Shown here: positions 26,274 through 36,836 of the stretch, one piece after another
How the letters are laid out: the number at the start of each line of letters is the position of its first letter
Numbering within the stretch: position 1 is the stretch's first letter
Origin: Bacillus sp. J33
GTDB lineage: Bacteria > Bacillota > Bacilli > Bacillales > Cytobacillaceae
Assembly: GCF_000518885.1 (NCBI RefSeq)
Contig: NZ_JAEL01000043.1
Location: 1-46,068, forward strand
Direction: 5' to 3'
DNA length: 46,068 nucleotides
Position numbers and translations under genes: made by a program
The notes under the pieces: model-generated
What the model saw: the letters and a program-made list of their open reading frames with translations, nothing else
Databases searched by the model: none
Told to the model about the DNA's origin: nothing

Positions 26274-27068
26274 TTATTTATTATCAAACCATTTAACGAT
26301 AAGCTCTTCCAATTCGCCATTTTCTTTCATCTTTACAAGTTCAGCATTAAACTCTTCAGCCAGGTCGCTTCCTTTAGGGAAAGCAATAGCAGAGCCCGCT
26401 TCATCTTCATCTTCTTCGATTGTAAAGCCGGCAAGGTCTTCATTCTTTTCAAAATATCCCTTTGCAACAATGTCCTCAATGATCGCAGCATCAAAACGGC
26501 CTGCCATGATCTCCTGAATCAATTCAGGGATTCGGTTACGGTTTTCAACTGTCAAGTCAACTGTTTCAGCAATCTCTTCCGCTTTATCCGCTTGAATGGA
26601 AGCAAGCTGCACTCCCACTGTTTTGCCATTCAAATCTTCCAGAGATTCAATGCCGCTGTCTTTTTTAGAAACAATCATATGGCTTGCTGTATAATACACA
26701 TCACTGAAATCGACATTTTGCTTGCGTTCTTCCGTTGGGGTCATACCCGACAGCACAAAATCTACCTGGCTAGTTTCCAAAGCAGGAATTAACCCGTTAA
26801 AGTCCATATCTTTTACTTGTACCTCATAGCCTAGCTTTTCGGCAATGGCCTTAGCCAAATCCACATCAAACCCGATAATTTCTTCACCTTTAGCAGAATC
26901 TACATATTCAAAAGGCGGATAATCAGCTGAAGTGCCCATGGTTAAAACCTTTTTATCTGAACCCTTTTCACTTGATTCATTGGCAGTGCTGCTTTCCTCG
27001 CTTGTGCCGCATGCGGCCAATAAACCAACTAAAAATATACTCATAGCTATCATGATGATTTTTTTCAT
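26274..27068 (-). CDS. artP: amino-acid ABC transporter substrate-binding lipoprotein
   Basis: A 264-aa family 3 solute-binding protein. The signal peptide ends in lipobox LLAAC (lipidated Cys20), followed by a Ser/Glu-rich linker and the two-lobed SBP domain (TSADYPPFEYVD near 48, EIIGFDVDLAKAIAEKLG near 65, DFVLSGMTPTEERK near 108). It is anchored outside the membrane and delivers amino acids, probably arginine, to ArtQ/ArtR. It is the first gene of the operon; the AT-rich 180 bp upstream holds the promoter region and the brxB terminator. Confidence 0.95.
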   Translation of the reverse strand: MKKIIMIAMSIFLVGLLAACGTSEESSTANESSEKGSDKKVLTMGTSADYPPFEYVDSAKGEEIIGFDVDLAKAIAEKLGYEVQVKDMDFNGLIPALETSQVDFVLSGMTPTEERKQNVDFSDVYYTASHMIVSKKDSGIESLEDLNGKTVGVQLASIQADKAEEIAETVDLTVENRNRIPELIQEIMAGRFDAAIIEDIVAKGYFEKNEDLAGFTIEEDEDEAGSAIAFPKGSDLAEEFNAELVKMKENGELEELIVKWFDNK

Positions 27069-27213
27069 TTTGTTTTTCCCCCTATATAGTCTGAATAAAA
27101 TCTACAAAACTATTAATAATTATTCACTAAAATGAATTTTAACACATTTTTATATTTATGCAATATGATTTTTAAATATTGAATTAATGTTTTATTTTTC
27201 AGATAAATCAGCA

Positions 27214-27244
27214 CAAAAAAAAAGCCCCATTAGCGGGGCTTCTC
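27214..27244 (-). terminator. brxB terminator
   Basis: AGCCCC/GGGGCT stem with a long T-run on the minus strand, right after the brxB stop. Confidence 0.85.
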
Positions 27245-27249
27245 CTATA

Positions 27250-27687
27250 TTATAGCTCTTCGCAATATTTATCGTATGCATCCTGCAACTTTTGGACAAC
27301 AGCCATTGGCTCATGCCCTTCAATCTCATGGCGTTCAATCATGGTGCATAATTTTCCATCTTTGAGCAATGCAAAAGAAGGAGAGGAAGGCGGATATCCA
27401 GTGAAATAAGATCTTGCTCTTTCCGTTGCTTCTTTATCCTGGCCGGCAAACACCGTCACAAGATGATCAGGGCGCTTATCATAATGCAAAGAATGGGCAG
27501 CAGCCGGACGGGCAATTCCGCCTGCACATCCGCATACTGAGTTGACCATTACAAGTGTAGTCCCTTTTTTATTAAGGGCCTCATCCACTTCCTCCGGTGT
27601 CTTTAATTCTGTATAGCCAGCCTGCCCGATTTCCTGGCGAGCCTGCCTGACAACATCATTCATAAATAAATTGAAATCCATATTCAT
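27250..27687 (-). CDS. brxB: bacilliredoxin BrxB (YqiW)
   Basis: A 145-aa thioredoxin-fold protein of the BrxA/BrxB (DUF1094) family. The CGC active site is at Cys52-Gly-Cys54 in [10 protein letters not shown]. In B. subtilis such proteins remove bacillithiol from S-bacillithiolated proteins. ATG 27687 is chosen because GGAGA lies 8 nt upstream and the length equals YqiW; the frame is open two codons further to a TTG. It is monocistronic. Confidence 0.94.
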   Translation of the reverse strand: MNMDFNLFMNDVVRQARQEIGQAGYTELKTPEEVDEALNKKGTTLVMVNSVCGCAGGIARPAAAHSLHYDKRPDHLVTVFAGQDKEATERARSYFTGYPPSSPSFALLKDGKLCTMIERHEIEGHEPMAVVQKLQDAYDKYCEEL

Positions 27688-27783
27688 GTACAATCTCTCC
27701 TCTGCAAAGTAAAGTTAATCACTATATACATAATACCAATACAGGAACAAAATTTACAAACAAGTCAATTTTCCGCAAAAAAA

Positions 27784-27883
27784 GTTTAGCTTTCGGATTA
27801 CGGGGAATGATAAAAGTACAGCTAGATCCATACCCCTAAACTCCCTAGATTCGCCAGTGCCTTTTATGCACTGGCTTTTTTTT
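27784..27883 (+). ncRNA. possible small RNA with orphan terminator
   Basis: GCCAGTGC (27853-27860) and GCACTGGC (27868-27875) form a perfect 8-bp stem followed by T8 on the plus strand, yet both neighbouring genes run on the minus strand. Upstream, GTTTA (27784-27788) and GGGAATGATA (27803-27812) resemble a sporulation forespore (sigma-F/G-like) promoter with one -10 mismatch and a short 14-bp spacer. A transcript of roughly 60-70 nt would end at the terminator. A 10-codon frame (27808-27840) exists but has no proper ribosome site. Confidence 0.4.
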
Positions 27884-27897
27884 GGTGATATGCCAAA

Positions 27898-27927
27898 ACA
27901 AAAGCTACCCTTTCCAGGCAGCTCTTG
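27898..27927 (-). terminator. mutA-mutB-meaB operon terminator
   Basis: AGCTGCC/GGGTAGCT stem on the minus strand followed by TTTTGTTTT, immediately after the meaB stop. Confidence 0.7.
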
Positions 27928-27929
27928 AT

Positions 27930-29045
27930 CTATCTTTTTGAATAGATATTAAATAACTCTTCAACAGCTGAGGTAACTGTCCTGTTCCCGGATATAACTT
28001 CGTTTTCTATTTTCGGAAGCAGCGGTTTTACGCCTGGGTGATAGAAAAAGCTGAACTGCAGCTGATCCATGATCATTGAATGAATCCATTGTTTGGTCTG
28101 CAGCCTTCTTCTTTCCTCAAAAATGCCTGAGCGCTTGGTTACATCCTCAAAATTTTTTATGACTTCCCAAATCTCTTCAATGCCCTCATTTAACGCTGAT
28201 GAACAAGTATAGGCTTTTGTCTGCCATCCTTTGGTTGCCGGCTGAAGAAAATGAAGAATGCGATTGTATTCCGATTTCGTCTTCTCTGCCAATTTTTTAT
28301 TAAGGCCATCCGCTTTATTCACAAGCACTGCGTCAGCCAATTCCATAATGCCTTTTTTCATTCCCTGCAGCTCATCCCCAGCCCCTGTTAAGGTCAAAAG
28401 CATAAAAAAGTCAACCATATCCCTAACAATGACTTCACTTTGTCCGACACCAACCGTCTCAACCAGAATCACATCAAATCCTGCTGCTTCGCATAGAAGC
28501 ATAGTTTCCCTTGTTTTCCGGTGGACTCCGCCAAGCTTTCCAGCAGATGGAGAAGGCCTTATAAACGCATGAGGGTTTCTGGAAAGCCTCTCCATCCTCG
28601 TTTTATCGCCAAGAATACTTCCACCGCTTAAGCTTGAACTTGGGTCTACAGCCAGTACGGCTACTTTCAGTCCCGTATTGCATAGGAAAGTTCCAAAAGA
28701 TTCAATAAATGTACTCTTTCCCGCTCCGGGTACACCCGTAATGCCAATTCGGACCGAGTTCCCTGAATGGGGAAGAAGCTTCTGAAGCAGCTCCTGAGCA
28801 TGGCGAAAATGATGCTCCGCATTGCTCTCGATCAGAGTTATGGCACGGGCAAGCAAACTTCGCTCACCCTTCAGGATGCCTTCTTCAAGAACGTTTAGAT
28901 CAGGGAGGGAGGGGGACTTTTTTTGAAATCTCCCTTTTTTCACAAATGGATGTGATGATTCCCCCGTTTCCACTCCTTTGCGCACCATACTTGTAAAATG
29001 GTCTGATTTCTTTTCATCAAACCATTCGGGCTTCTTATCGGTCAT
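27930..29045 (-). CDS. meaB: methylmalonyl-CoA mutase-associated GTPase MeaB
   Basis: A 371-aa G3E-type P-loop GTPase (ArgK/MeaB) that protects and reloads the B12-dependent mutase. Walker A GVPGAGKS is at residues 104-111, followed by AVDPSS, LVETVGVGQSE (switch III region) and the base-recognition NKADG. The N-terminal ~45 residues are longer and more charged than in most MeaB proteins. Its ATG directly follows the mutB TAA, so the genes are coupled. It is last in mutA-mutB-meaB. Confidence 0.94.
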   Translation of the reverse strand: MTDKKPEWFDEKKSDHFTSMVRKGVETGESSHPFVKKGRFQKKSPSLPDLNVLEEGILKGERSLLARAITLIESNAEHHFRHAQELLQKLLPHSGNSVRIGITGVPGAGKSTFIESFGTFLCNTGLKVAVLAVDPSSSLSGGSILGDKTRMERLSRNPHAFIRPSPSAGKLGGVHRKTRETMLLCEAAGFDVILVETVGVGQSEVIVRDMVDFFMLLTLTGAGDELQGMKKGIMELADAVLVNKADGLNKKLAEKTKSEYNRILHFLQPATKGWQTKAYTCSSALNEGIEEIWEVIKNFEDVTKRSGIFEERRRLQTKQWIHSMIMDQLQFSFFYHPGVKPLLPKIENEVISGNRTVTSAVEELFNIYSKR

Positions 29046-31238
29046 TTACTGGGTCACTTCCTCATATCCAAGACGGCTGTAAATTTCTCTGATAACCTTT
29101 TGGGCTGCAACTGGAATCACAGTACCCGGACCAAAAATGGCAGAAGCGCCATGCTCATATAAATAATCGTAGTCCTGTGCCGGAATGACCCCCCCAATGA
29201 CAACCATAATATCTTCCCTGCCCAGCTTTTTCAGTTCTTTTACAAGCTGAGGCAGAAGTGTTTTATGGCCGGCTGCGAGTGAACTGATTCCAATTACATG
29301 AACATCATTTTCAACAGCCTGCATGGCTGTCTCTTCAGGCGTTTGGAAAAGAGGGCCGATATCTACATCAAAACCGAGATCGGCAAATGCGGTTGAAATC
29401 ACCTTTGCTCCCCTGTCATGGCCATCCTGTCCCATCTTGGCAATTAATATTCTTGGACGCCTTCCTTCATTTTCAAGGAATTCATCTGTCATTTGTTTTA
29501 CCTCTGAAATCTCTTCTTCATTTGAAAAAGCTGAGCTATAAACACCGCTGATTGAACGGATAATCGCTTTATGACGGTTTGCAACCTTTTCGATTGCTTC
29601 CGAGATTTCACCGAGCGTTGCCCTCACCCTTGCTGCCTTCACAGCCAGTTCAAGCAAGTTTCCTTCACCTGTTTCCGCTGCTTTTGTAATGGCATCCAGG
29701 GCATCTATTACTTTCTCGTTATCACGTGATGCTTTCAGCTGCTCCAGCTTCTCGATTTGCTTTAAGCGGACAGCAGTATTATCAATATCCAAAATTTCAA
29801 TCGGATCTTCTTTTTCCAAACGGTATTTGTTTACGCCAATAATGATTTCCTTGCCTGAATCGATTTGCGCCTGCCTTCTGGCTGCCGCTTCTTCTATTCT
29901 CATTTTAGGCAATCCTGTTTCAATTGCTTTTGCCATACCGCCCAGATTTTCTATTTCTTCTATATGCTCCCATGCGCGCTTGATTAACTGATCAGTCAAT
30001 GCCTCTACATAATAAGAACCGCCCCATGGATCAATTACATTGGTTATCCCTGTTTCTTCCTGAAGATATAGCTGGGTATTCCGGGCAATGCGGGCTGAAA
30101 AATCAGTCGGCAGCGCAATAGCCTCATCCAATGCATTCGTATGAAGGGATTGTGTGTGGCCCATTGCCGCTGCATGGGCTTCAATAAGTGTCCTTGTCAC
30201 ATTATTAAAAGGATCCTGCTCTGTTAAGCTCCATCCCGAGGTTTGGGAGTGTGTTCTGAGTGCCATCGATTTGGGATTTTCAGGACTAAAGGTTTTCATC
30301 ATTTTTGCCCAAATATAGCGGGCTGCCCTCATTTTTGCCACTTCCATGAAGTAGTTCATGCCAATTGCCCAAAAAAACGAAAGCCTTGGTGCGAATGAAT
30401 CGATATCAATTCCGGCTTTAAGTCCTGTTCTTACGTATTCAAGCCCATCTGCCAGCGTATAGGCCAACTCAATATCAGCTGGTGCTCCCGCCTCCTGCAT
30501 ATGGTAGCCAGAAATACTGATGCTATTGAACTTAGGCATGTATTTAGATGTATATTCAAAAATATCAGCAATAATTTTCATCGACATTTCAGGAGGATAG
30601 ATATATGTGTTCCGCACCATATATTCTTTTAAAATATCATTTTGAATCGTACCCGATAGCTTTTCCTGGCTGACTCCCTGTTCTTCCGCCGTGACGATAT
30701 AGAAGGCCATGACCGGCAATACGGCACCATTCATCGTCATGGATACAGACATTTTGTCTAAAGGAATGCCATCAAAAAGTGTTTTCATGTCAAGGATGGA
30801 ATCAATGGCTACTCCAGCTTTCCCTACATCCCCTACCACTCTTGGGTGATCGGAATCATAGCCTCTATGTGTAGCCAGATCAAAGGCTACTGATAAGCCC
30901 TTTTGCCCCATGGCAAGATTGCGTCTATAAAAAGCATTGCTCTCCTCAGCTGTTGAAAATCCAGCATACTGGCGCACGGTCCACGGCCTGTTTACATACA
31001 TGGTTGAATATGGGCCCCTCGTATAAGGAGGGAGTCCTGGCTTATCGTTAAGGTGCTGCAGGTCTTTAAGGTCCTCCTCTGTATACAATGGCTTAACCAT
31101 TATCTGCTCATTTGTTTCAAAAAGAAGATCATCAATAGATTCATTGATTTCCAGCTCTGCTTTGCTCTTCCAGTCATTTTTTGCTGCTTGTTTTTCCTTA
31201 GAAATGTCTATGCTTTTAAAGTCCGGTTTCTTGGCCAC
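29046..31238 (-). CDS. mutB: methylmalonyl-CoA mutase, large (catalytic) subunit
   Basis: A 730-aa adenosylcobalamin-dependent mutase that converts (R)-methylmalonyl-CoA to succinyl-CoA. The N-terminal TIM barrel includes [19 protein letters not shown]; the C-terminal B12 domain has the DxHxxG motif in [11 protein letters not shown] (about residue 605) and [15 protein letters not shown] 31238, with GGAGGTGG just upstream inside the end of mutA, is chosen over the ATG at 31283. The overlap with mutA implies translational coupling and fixed stoichiometry. Confidence 0.95.
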   Translation of the reverse strand: MAKKPDFKSIDISKEKQAAKNDWKSKAELEINESIDDLLFETNEQIMVKPLYTEEDLKDLQHLNDKPGLPPYTRGPYSTMYVNRPWTVRQYAGFSTAEESNAFYRRNLAMGQKGLSVAFDLATHRGYDSDHPRVVGDVGKAGVAIDSILDMKTLFDGIPLDKMSVSMTMNGAVLPVMAFYIVTAEEQGVSQEKLSGTIQNDILKEYMVRNTYIYPPEMSMKIIADIFEYTSKYMPKFNSISISGYHMQEAGAPADIELAYTLADGLEYVRTGLKAGIDIDSFAPRLSFFWAIGMNYFMEVAKMRAARYIWAKMMKTFSPENPKSMALRTHSQTSGWSLTEQDPFNNVTRTLIEAHAAAMGHTQSLHTNALDEAIALPTDFSARIARNTQLYLQEETGITNVIDPWGGSYYVEALTDQLIKRAWEHIEEIENLGGMAKAIETGLPKMRIEEAAARRQAQIDSGKEIIIGVNKYRLEKEDPIEILDIDNTAVRLKQIEKLEQLKASRDNEKVIDALDAITKAAETGEGNLLELAVKAARVRATLGEISEAIEKVANRHKAIIRSISGVYSSAFSNEEEISEVKQMTDEFLENEGRRPRILIAKMGQDGHDRGAKVISTAFADLGFDVDIGPLFQTPEETAMQAVENDVHVIGISSLAAGHKTLLPQLVKELKKLGREDIMVVIGGVIPAQDYDYLYEHGASAIFGPGTVIPVAAQKVIREIYSRLGYEEVTQ

Positions 31239-33105
31239 TGCTTGCCACCTCCAATTCATTGAGCATACCTGAGAGAGTTTCATAGCAATTGCTTTTTATA
31301 TGGATAAATCCTTCAATGCCTGCTGCTGCAAAATCCTTCTTTTTATTCTCTTCAGGAAGTCCAGCTAAATAGATGGCTGCATCCGGGAAAGCTTCTTTAA
31401 CATGCCTAATAATAGGAAGAGCCATGCTGTCATATTGATCATTGGAACCGCAAATAAAATAGTGCCTGCAGTTTGATTCATGAATAAAAGCTTCTGCAGC
31501 GGCATGATCTTTTATAGGAGCACTTTTAACTGTCTTAATGCCGCCAGGAGCCAGAAAGCCTGTAATAAAATCAGCACGGGCCTTATGATCCTTAAGAGGT
31601 CCCAGACAGATCAGGCCAGCTTCTGGGTGAATGCCCTTCCTCTTTAAATTTTCGGATGCCACACGCAATCCTTCAAAGGATTCTGAAAGCCGAACCTGGG
31701 AGATTCGCTTGATAGCGGAGCTATCATTATCAATAGCTTCATTTTTAACTTGAAGCGGCTTATCATCCGGATTGGCATAAATATTCGTTCCGATGATGCT
31801 CTGTTTTCTTGTATGGATATCTTGTATCTTCTTATGAATGACTTGTGAAATTTGATCCTGGACCCAGCCAGATTTTATCGTTTCTGCCATTCCGCCCCGC
31901 TCTTCAATCTCCAGAAAAAGGGTCCAGGCCTTTTCTATAAGTTCATTTGTCAGATGTTCTATATACCAGGAACCGCCTGCTGGGTCAGAAACCTTTAGCA
32001 AATGAGCCTCTTCCCTTAAAATAAGCTGCGTGTTCCGTGCTATGCGGTCCGAAAAAGGAGAGCTTCCTTCAGGTTCATTAAACGGACTAACATGAAGGTA
32101 CTGGACGCCTCCTAAAACCGCTGCAAACGCTTCATTCCCGGCTCTCAGCATATTTACATATGGATCATATGCTGACTTGGTGAAAAATGAAGTTTCAGCG
32201 GAAATTACCATTTTTCCGGTATCTTCTGCAGCTCCGTATGCACTTGCCACTTTGCCCCATAAAACCCTTGCGGCGCGAAGTTTGGCAATCTCCATAAAGA
32301 AGTTTGATCCAATGGCAAACTTGAATACTACTTTAGGCAAAATATCGTTAATGTGCTGCCCTTTTTCAAGGAAATATTGAAGATGGTTTACTCCGGCTGC
32401 CACGGCAAAAGCAAGTTCCTGAACGGCATTGGCACCACCATTGTGATAAACAGCAGCATTCACCATAACCGTTTTCAGCTTGGGCATTTTTGCTGCTGCC
32501 ATGCTGATTGTACCAGCCCACAGATCATAGAGTTCATCGATTGAGCGATCGTTCGATTTTGATGCAGCAGCAATTGCAAGTGGATCCCTGGCGATGTATC
32601 CTGAGATTCTATCGCTTTCCTCCAATTTTGCAAGTTCCTCAATCAATAACTGCTGATTTTGATTTGCCTCAAGACTAAAAGGATATTCTTTATAAAGAAT
32701 TCCAATAGCCTCCCTTATCTCCTTGGGATTTTTTAATTGATCCGGCAGGAAAGCCAGTGCCGTCTGCCCTTTTCCTACTGCATCATGGAGCTTTTTTGAC
32801 AATTCCTCTGAAGTGGCGGCACTAATTTTCTGTGCTACTTTCCACTCTTCTGACAAATACCCGGATGCATGCGATCCCCTTCTGAAATCCGCTTTACCTG
32901 GATACTGTGATAAGGCACCTGCCTCCACATCTTCTTTCAAATAAAGCGGTTTCAATTTTATGTTTTCATATGTATTTCTGCACAAAGATTCAACAGGCTT
33001 TCCTTTAAGCGCTTTTTCTGCATTTTGTTTCCAATCTTCCAATGACTGTTCCGGGAATCTTTCTTCCATCATCTTTTTTAATGACATAATAAGCTGCCAT
33101 TGCAA
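31216..33105 (-). CDS. mutA: methylmalonyl-CoA mutase, small subunit
   Basis: A subunit of about 629 aa, homologous to the barrel of MutB but lacking the cobalamin-binding DxHxxG motif (the equivalent region reads [11 protein letters not shown]), as expected for the non-catalytic chain of a heterodimeric mutase. Start choice is open: the strong GAGGGGAGGGG site is 11 nt before TTG 33105, while ATG 33087 (MSLKKM..) looks more family-like but is 29 nt away, and ATG 33129 overlaps the site. It is the first gene of mutA-mutB-meaB, with promoter candidate TTGCTT, 17 bp, TAAAAT on the minus strand near 33215-33245. Confidence 0.9.
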   Translation of the reverse strand: MQWQLIMSLKKMMEERFPEQSLEDWKQNAEKALKGKPVESLCRNTYENIKLKPLYLKEDVEAGALSQYPGKADFRRGSHASGYLSEEWKVAQKISAATSEELSKKLHDAVGKGQTALAFLPDQLKNPKEIREAIGILYKEYPFSLEANQNQQLLIEELAKLEESDRISGYIARDPLAIAAASKSNDRSIDELYDLWAGTISMAAAKMPKLKTVMVNAAVYHNGGANAVQELAFAVAAGVNHLQYFLEKGQHINDILPKVVFKFAIGSNFFMEIAKLRAARVLWGKVASAYGAAEDTGKMVISAETSFFTKSAYDPYVNMLRAGNEAFAAVLGGVQYLHVSPFNEPEGSSPFSDRIARNTQLILREEAHLLKVSDPAGGSWYIEHLTNELIEKAWTLFLEIEERGGMAETIKSGWVQDQISQVIHKKIQDIHTRKQSIIGTNIYANPDDKPLQVKNEAIDNDSSAIKRISQVRLSESFEGLRVASENLKRKGIHPEAGLICLGPLKDHKARADFITGFLAPGGIKTVKSAPIKDHAAAEAFIHESNCRHYFICGSNDQYDSMALPIIRHVKEAFPDAAIYLAGLPEENKKKDFAAAGIEGFIHIKSNCYETLSGMLNELEVASSGQETGL

Positions 33106-33287
33106 CTGACAGCGTTCCCCTCCCCTCATTAATAAATAAGGCTATTACGGACTGCTAATAGAGCAAAGGCCGTAATATTCAATTATAATAAAAATTCAAA
33201 ATTCTCATATAACCATTTTAGTATACATATGGGAAACAAGCAATGAACATTGGCCTCATTTAGGATTTGTATTGCTGCAAATAAATT

Positions 33288-33318
33288 AACCGCTGCCCGG
33301 ACTGGGCAGCGGTTAATT
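33288..33318 (-). terminator. bkd operon terminator
   Basis: AACCGCTGCCC pairs with GGGCAGCGGTT across a 5-nt loop directly after the bkdB stop; the minus-strand tail is AATTTATTT. Confidence 0.8.
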
Positions 33319-33323
33319 TAATA

Positions 33324-34652
33324 TTAGTATACAGATGTATTTTCCTTGGATGTATTCTCCAGAATTTCTTTCACTCGCTGCAGGAAGCGCCCGCAAACAA
33401 GGCCGTCCAATACACGGTGATCGAGTGACATGCAAAGGTTAACCATATCACGGACAGCAATCATACCGTTGCTCATGACAACCGGACGCTTAACGATTGA
33501 TTCAACCTGCAATATTGCTGCTTGAGGGTAATTGATAATGCCCATTGATTGGACAGAACCAAATGAACCTGTATTATTGACTGTGAAAGTGCCGCCCTGC
33601 ATTTCAGCTGAGGTTAGCTTTCCAGTACGGACCTTTACTGCCAAATCATTGATCTCACGGGCAATGCCTTTGATTGTCTTTTCATCTGCCGCTTTGATGA
33701 CAGGAACGAATAAAGCATCATCAGTAGCAACAGCAATGGAAATATTAATATCTTTCTTCTGGATAATCTTATCGCCTGCCCACATGGAATTAATTTGCGG
33801 GAATTCCTTAAGGGCCTGTGCAACAGCTTTTACAAAGAAAGCAAAGAATGTAAGGTTGAAACCTTCTTTTTGCTTAAATTCACCTTTAATGCTATTCCGG
33901 TACTCAACAAGATTGGTTACATCCACTTCCATCATCGTCCAGGCATGAGGAGCTTCATGCTTGCTGCGAAGCATATTTGCAGCAATAGCTTTGCGGACTC
34001 CAGTTACAGGGATTTCAACATCCCCAGGCATTACAGGGATATTAGGTGCAGGTGCCGCCTGTTTGGCTTGTGCAGCCGGCTGGGCAGGAGCTGCAGCAGC
34101 TGCTGGTGCTTCTGCCTTTTCCGGTGCCGCTGGTGCTGCGTCAGCTGTTGGGATATTCCCTGACTCAATGATTTTCATGAGGTCTTTGCGGGTAATGCGT
34201 CCGCCTCCTCCTGTACCAGTTACCTGATTTAAATCAATGCCATGTTCCTGTGAGAGCTTCAATACAGCAGGAGAATAGCGAACGCCTTTAGGGCTGTCTG
34301 CCGTAGCAGGAGCCTTTGAAACAGAAGCTGCATCGTTTCCGCCTGATTCTGCAGGTTCTGCCTTTTCTTCTGCTTTAGGCTCGGATTCTGCTGGAGCTTT
34401 TTCACCGCCGCCTTCAGTTTCAATCGTCAGGATAACCTGCCCCACTTCATATGTTTCACCTTCTTCAGCGATAAGTTCTTTGATTACGCCTGTGAAAGAA
34501 GATGGTACTTCCGCATTTACTTTGTCTGTCATTACTTCTGCAAGCGGGTCATATTTATTTACTTTATCACCAACGGAAACCAGCCATTTGCTGATCGTAC
34601 CTTCTGTTACACTCTCCCCAAGCTGGGGCATTTTAATTTGCTCGATAGCCAA
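33324..34652 (-). CDS. bkdB: branched-chain keto-acid dehydrogenase E2 (dihydrolipoyl acyltransferase)
   Basis: A 442-aa E2 core enzyme. One lipoyl domain (residues 1-77) has the lipoylated Lys44 in EVMTDKVNAEVPSS. An Ala/Pro/Glu-rich linker leads to the peripheral subunit-binding domain (YSPAVLKLSQEHGIDL..GGRITRKDL, about 126-160). A second Ala/Pro linker precedes the catalytic domain, ending in SLDHRVLDG. It transfers the branched acyl group to CoA. It starts at TTG behind AAGGAGG and is the last gene of the bkd operon. Confidence 0.95.
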   Translation of the reverse strand: MAIEQIKMPQLGESVTEGTISKWLVSVGDKVNKYDPLAEVMTDKVNAEVPSSFTGVIKELIAEEGETYEVGQVILTIETEGGGEKAPAESEPKAEEKAEPAESGGNDAASVSKAPATADSPKGVRYSPAVLKLSQEHGIDLNQVTGTGGGGRITRKDLMKIIESGNIPTADAAPAAPEKAEAPAAAAAPAQPAAQAKQAAPAPNIPVMPGDVEIPVTGVRKAIAANMLRSKHEAPHAWTMMEVDVTNLVEYRNSIKGEFKQKEGFNLTFFAFFVKAVAQALKEFPQINSMWAGDKIIQKKDINISIAVATDDALFVPVIKAADEKTIKGIAREINDLAVKVRTGKLTSAEMQGGTFTVNNTGSFGSVQSMGIINYPQAAILQVESIVKRPVVMSNGMIAVRDMVNLCMSLDHRVLDGLVCGRFLQRVKEILENTSKENTSVY

Positions 34653-34761
34653 TGGGTATACCTCCTTCTAGCTTCCCGCGAGGCGGGATATGCAGACCTT
34701 GAAGCTTTTTTCTAAACTTGTCTGCTTTTTTCCATTTTTTATTAGTTGGACAGCCGTTCTA

Positions 34762-35745
34762 TTAAAATTCTGCCAATTCACGCATTGCTTTTTCTACTTT
34801 ATCCGGATTTACCATGAAATATTTCTCCATTGTCGGAGCGTATGGCATAGCAGGTACATCCGGGCCTGCAAGCCTCTGGATTGGTGCATCCAGTTCAAAC
34901 AGGCAATTTTCTGCGATAATGGCTGAAACTTCGCTCATTATGCTTCCTTCCTTATTGTCTTCGGTTAGAAGCAGGACTTTTCCTGTTTTTGAAGCGGCTT
35001 CAATAATCGCTTCTTTATCAAGCGGATAAACTGTTCTTAAGTCCAGGATGTGTGCAGAGATTCCGTCTTTTGCCAGCCTTTCAGCAGCCTGAAGGGCAAA
35101 GTGTACACATAGGCCATAGGTGATGACAGTGATATCTTCACCTTCACGCTTAACATCTGCTTTGCCAATTGGCAGGACATAATCATCTTCAGGAACCTCA
35201 CCCTTAATCAGACGGTAGGCACGCTTATGCTCAAAAAACAATACTGGATCTTCATCGCGTATAGCAGCTTTCAATAACCCTTTTACATCATAAGGAGTAG
35301 AAGGCATAACAATCTTTAATCCAGGCTGGTTCGCAAAAACTGCCTCAACAGACTGGGAGTGATAAAGTGCGCCATGGACACCGCCGCCATATGGTGCACG
35401 AATGACAATTGGACAGTTCCAGTCATTATTTGAGCGGTATCGGATCTTTGCTGCTTCAGAAATAATTTGGTTTACAGCCGGCATGATAAAGTCGGCAAAC
35501 TGCATTTCAGCAATTGGGCGCATGCCATACATCGCAGCACCGATTCCTACACCGGCAATGGCAGATTCAGCAAGCGGCGTATCAATCACGCGGTCCTCGC
35601 CGAACTTTTCATATAAACCTTGGGTTGCTTTAAAAACTCCGCCCTTTTTACCTACGTCTTCACCTAATACAAAAACCTTTGAATCTCTTTCCATTTCCTC
35701 GCGGATTGCCATAGTTACGGCATCGATATAAGAAATTACAGCCAT
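34762..35745 (-). CDS. bkdAB: branched-chain keto-acid dehydrogenase E1, beta subunit
   Basis: A 327-aa E1-beta chain of the ThDP-dependent decarboxylase, with FVLGEDVGKKGGVFKATQGL near the N-terminus, IAGVGIGAAMYGMRPIAEMQFADF near 64-87 and GAPYGGGVHGALYHSQ near 113. The C-terminal transketolase domain includes VLLLTEDNKEGS. It pairs with BkdAA as an alpha2-beta2 tetramer. It begins 12 nt after the bkdAA stop with AAGGGGGAG upstream. Confidence 0.95.
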   Translation of the reverse strand: MAVISYIDAVTMAIREEMERDSKVFVLGEDVGKKGGVFKATQGLYEKFGEDRVIDTPLAESAIAGVGIGAAMYGMRPIAEMQFADFIMPAVNQIISEAAKIRYRSNNDWNCPIVIRAPYGGGVHGALYHSQSVEAVFANQPGLKIVMPSTPYDVKGLLKAAIRDEDPVLFFEHKRAYRLIKGEVPEDDYVLPIGKADVKREGEDITVITYGLCVHFALQAAERLAKDGISAHILDLRTVYPLDKEAIIEAASKTGKVLLLTEDNKEGSIMSEVSAIIAENCLFELDAPIQRLAGPDVPAMPYAPTMEKYFMVNPDKVEKAMRELAEF

Positions 35746-35757
35746 ATTCTCTCCCCC

Positions 35758-36753
35758 TTACTGTTCAGCATAGACATGCTTCAATGCAGATTCCGGCTCT
35801 GCATATGGAGCATTTTCAGCATAATCAGTTGCTTCATTTACCAATTTCATTACACGGTCATTAATCTCTTTTTCCAGTGCATCATCCATTACTCCAGTTT
35901 CTTTCAAATAAGCACCAAAAGTAATAATAGGATCTTTCGTTTTCGCTTCTGCCACTTCATCAGGAGCACGGTAGCTGCGGTCATCATCATCAGAAGAGTG
36001 AGGAGTCAAACGGTAAGAGATTGTTTCGACCAATGTAGGCCCTTCTCCACGGCGTCCTCTGTCTGCCGCTTCTTTTACAGCTTTATATACTTCAAGCGGG
36101 TCATTTCCATCTACAGTAATACCAGGCATGCCATAGCCAATGGCTCTGTCAGAGACATTTTCGCAGGCAAGCTGTTTTTCAATTGGAACGGAAATCGCAT
36201 ACTTATTGTTTTCACACATAAAGATTACAGGAAGCTTATGAACGCCGGCAAAGTTGGCACCTTCATGGAAATCTCCCTGATTTGAAGAACCTTCGCCGAA
36301 TGTTACAAAGGTTACTAAATCTTTTCCTTCAAGCTTGCCGCCAAGTGCTACACCAACAGCATGCGGCACTTGGGTTGTAACCGGTGAAGACCCGGTTACT
36401 ATATTATTTTTCTTTTGGCCAAAGTGTCCTGGCATTTGGCGTCCGCCGGAATTTGGATCTTCCGCTTTCGCGAAGCCTGATAGCATCAGCTCTTTTGCAG
36501 TCATTCCGAATGTCAGAACGACACCCATATCACGATAATATGGAAGGACATAGTCTTTTTCCTTATCAAGAGCAAAAGCAGCACCTACTTGTGCAGCTTC
36601 CTGTCCCTGACATGAGATAACAAATGGGATTTTGCCAGCACGGTTCAGGAGCCACATACGCTCATCAATACGGCGTGCCAATAGCATCGTCTCATATATT
36701 TCGAGAACTTTCTCATCACTTAAACCTAATTCTTTATGACGGTTTTCAGCCAT
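35758..36753 (-). CDS. bkdAA: branched-chain keto-acid dehydrogenase E1, alpha subunit
   Basis: A 331-aa E1-alpha chain that decarboxylates the 2-keto acids of Val, Ile and Leu. The ThDP/Mg motif runs from VTFGEGSSNQGDFHEG to CENNKYAISVP (about residues 150-188), and the phosphorylation-loop-like segment YRLTPHSSDDDDRSYR is present. AGGAGG precedes the ATG. It lies between lpdV and bkdAB on one transcript. Confidence 0.95.
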   Translation of the reverse strand: MAENRHKELGLSDEKVLEIYETMLLARRIDERMWLLNRAGKIPFVISCQGQEAAQVGAAFALDKEKDYVLPYYRDMGVVLTFGMTAKELMLSGFAKAEDPNSGGRQMPGHFGQKKNNIVTGSSPVTTQVPHAVGVALGGKLEGKDLVTFVTFGEGSSNQGDFHEGANFAGVHKLPVIFMCENNKYAISVPIEKQLACENVSDRAIGYGMPGITVDGNDPLEVYKAVKEAADRGRRGEGPTLVETISYRLTPHSSDDDDRSYRAPDEVAEAKTKDPIITFGAYLKETGVMDDALEKEINDRVMKLVNEATDYAENAPYAEPESALKHVYAEQ

Positions 36754-36836
36754 ATAAACAACCTCCTAAGCTATTATGTACTCGCCCGGCCCCTGCATGA
36801 GAGGCCAAGGCATTTTTTCAATTGGTTAAATAATCC

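Noticed and set aside
27808..27840. 10-codon frame MIKVQLDPYP inside the putative small RNA
   Set aside because: The only purine-rich site abuts the ATG, leaving no proper spacing; too short to support.
33795..34227. Long plus-strand frames opposite bkdB
   Set aside because: They are antisense shadows of the Ala/Pro-rich E2 linker.
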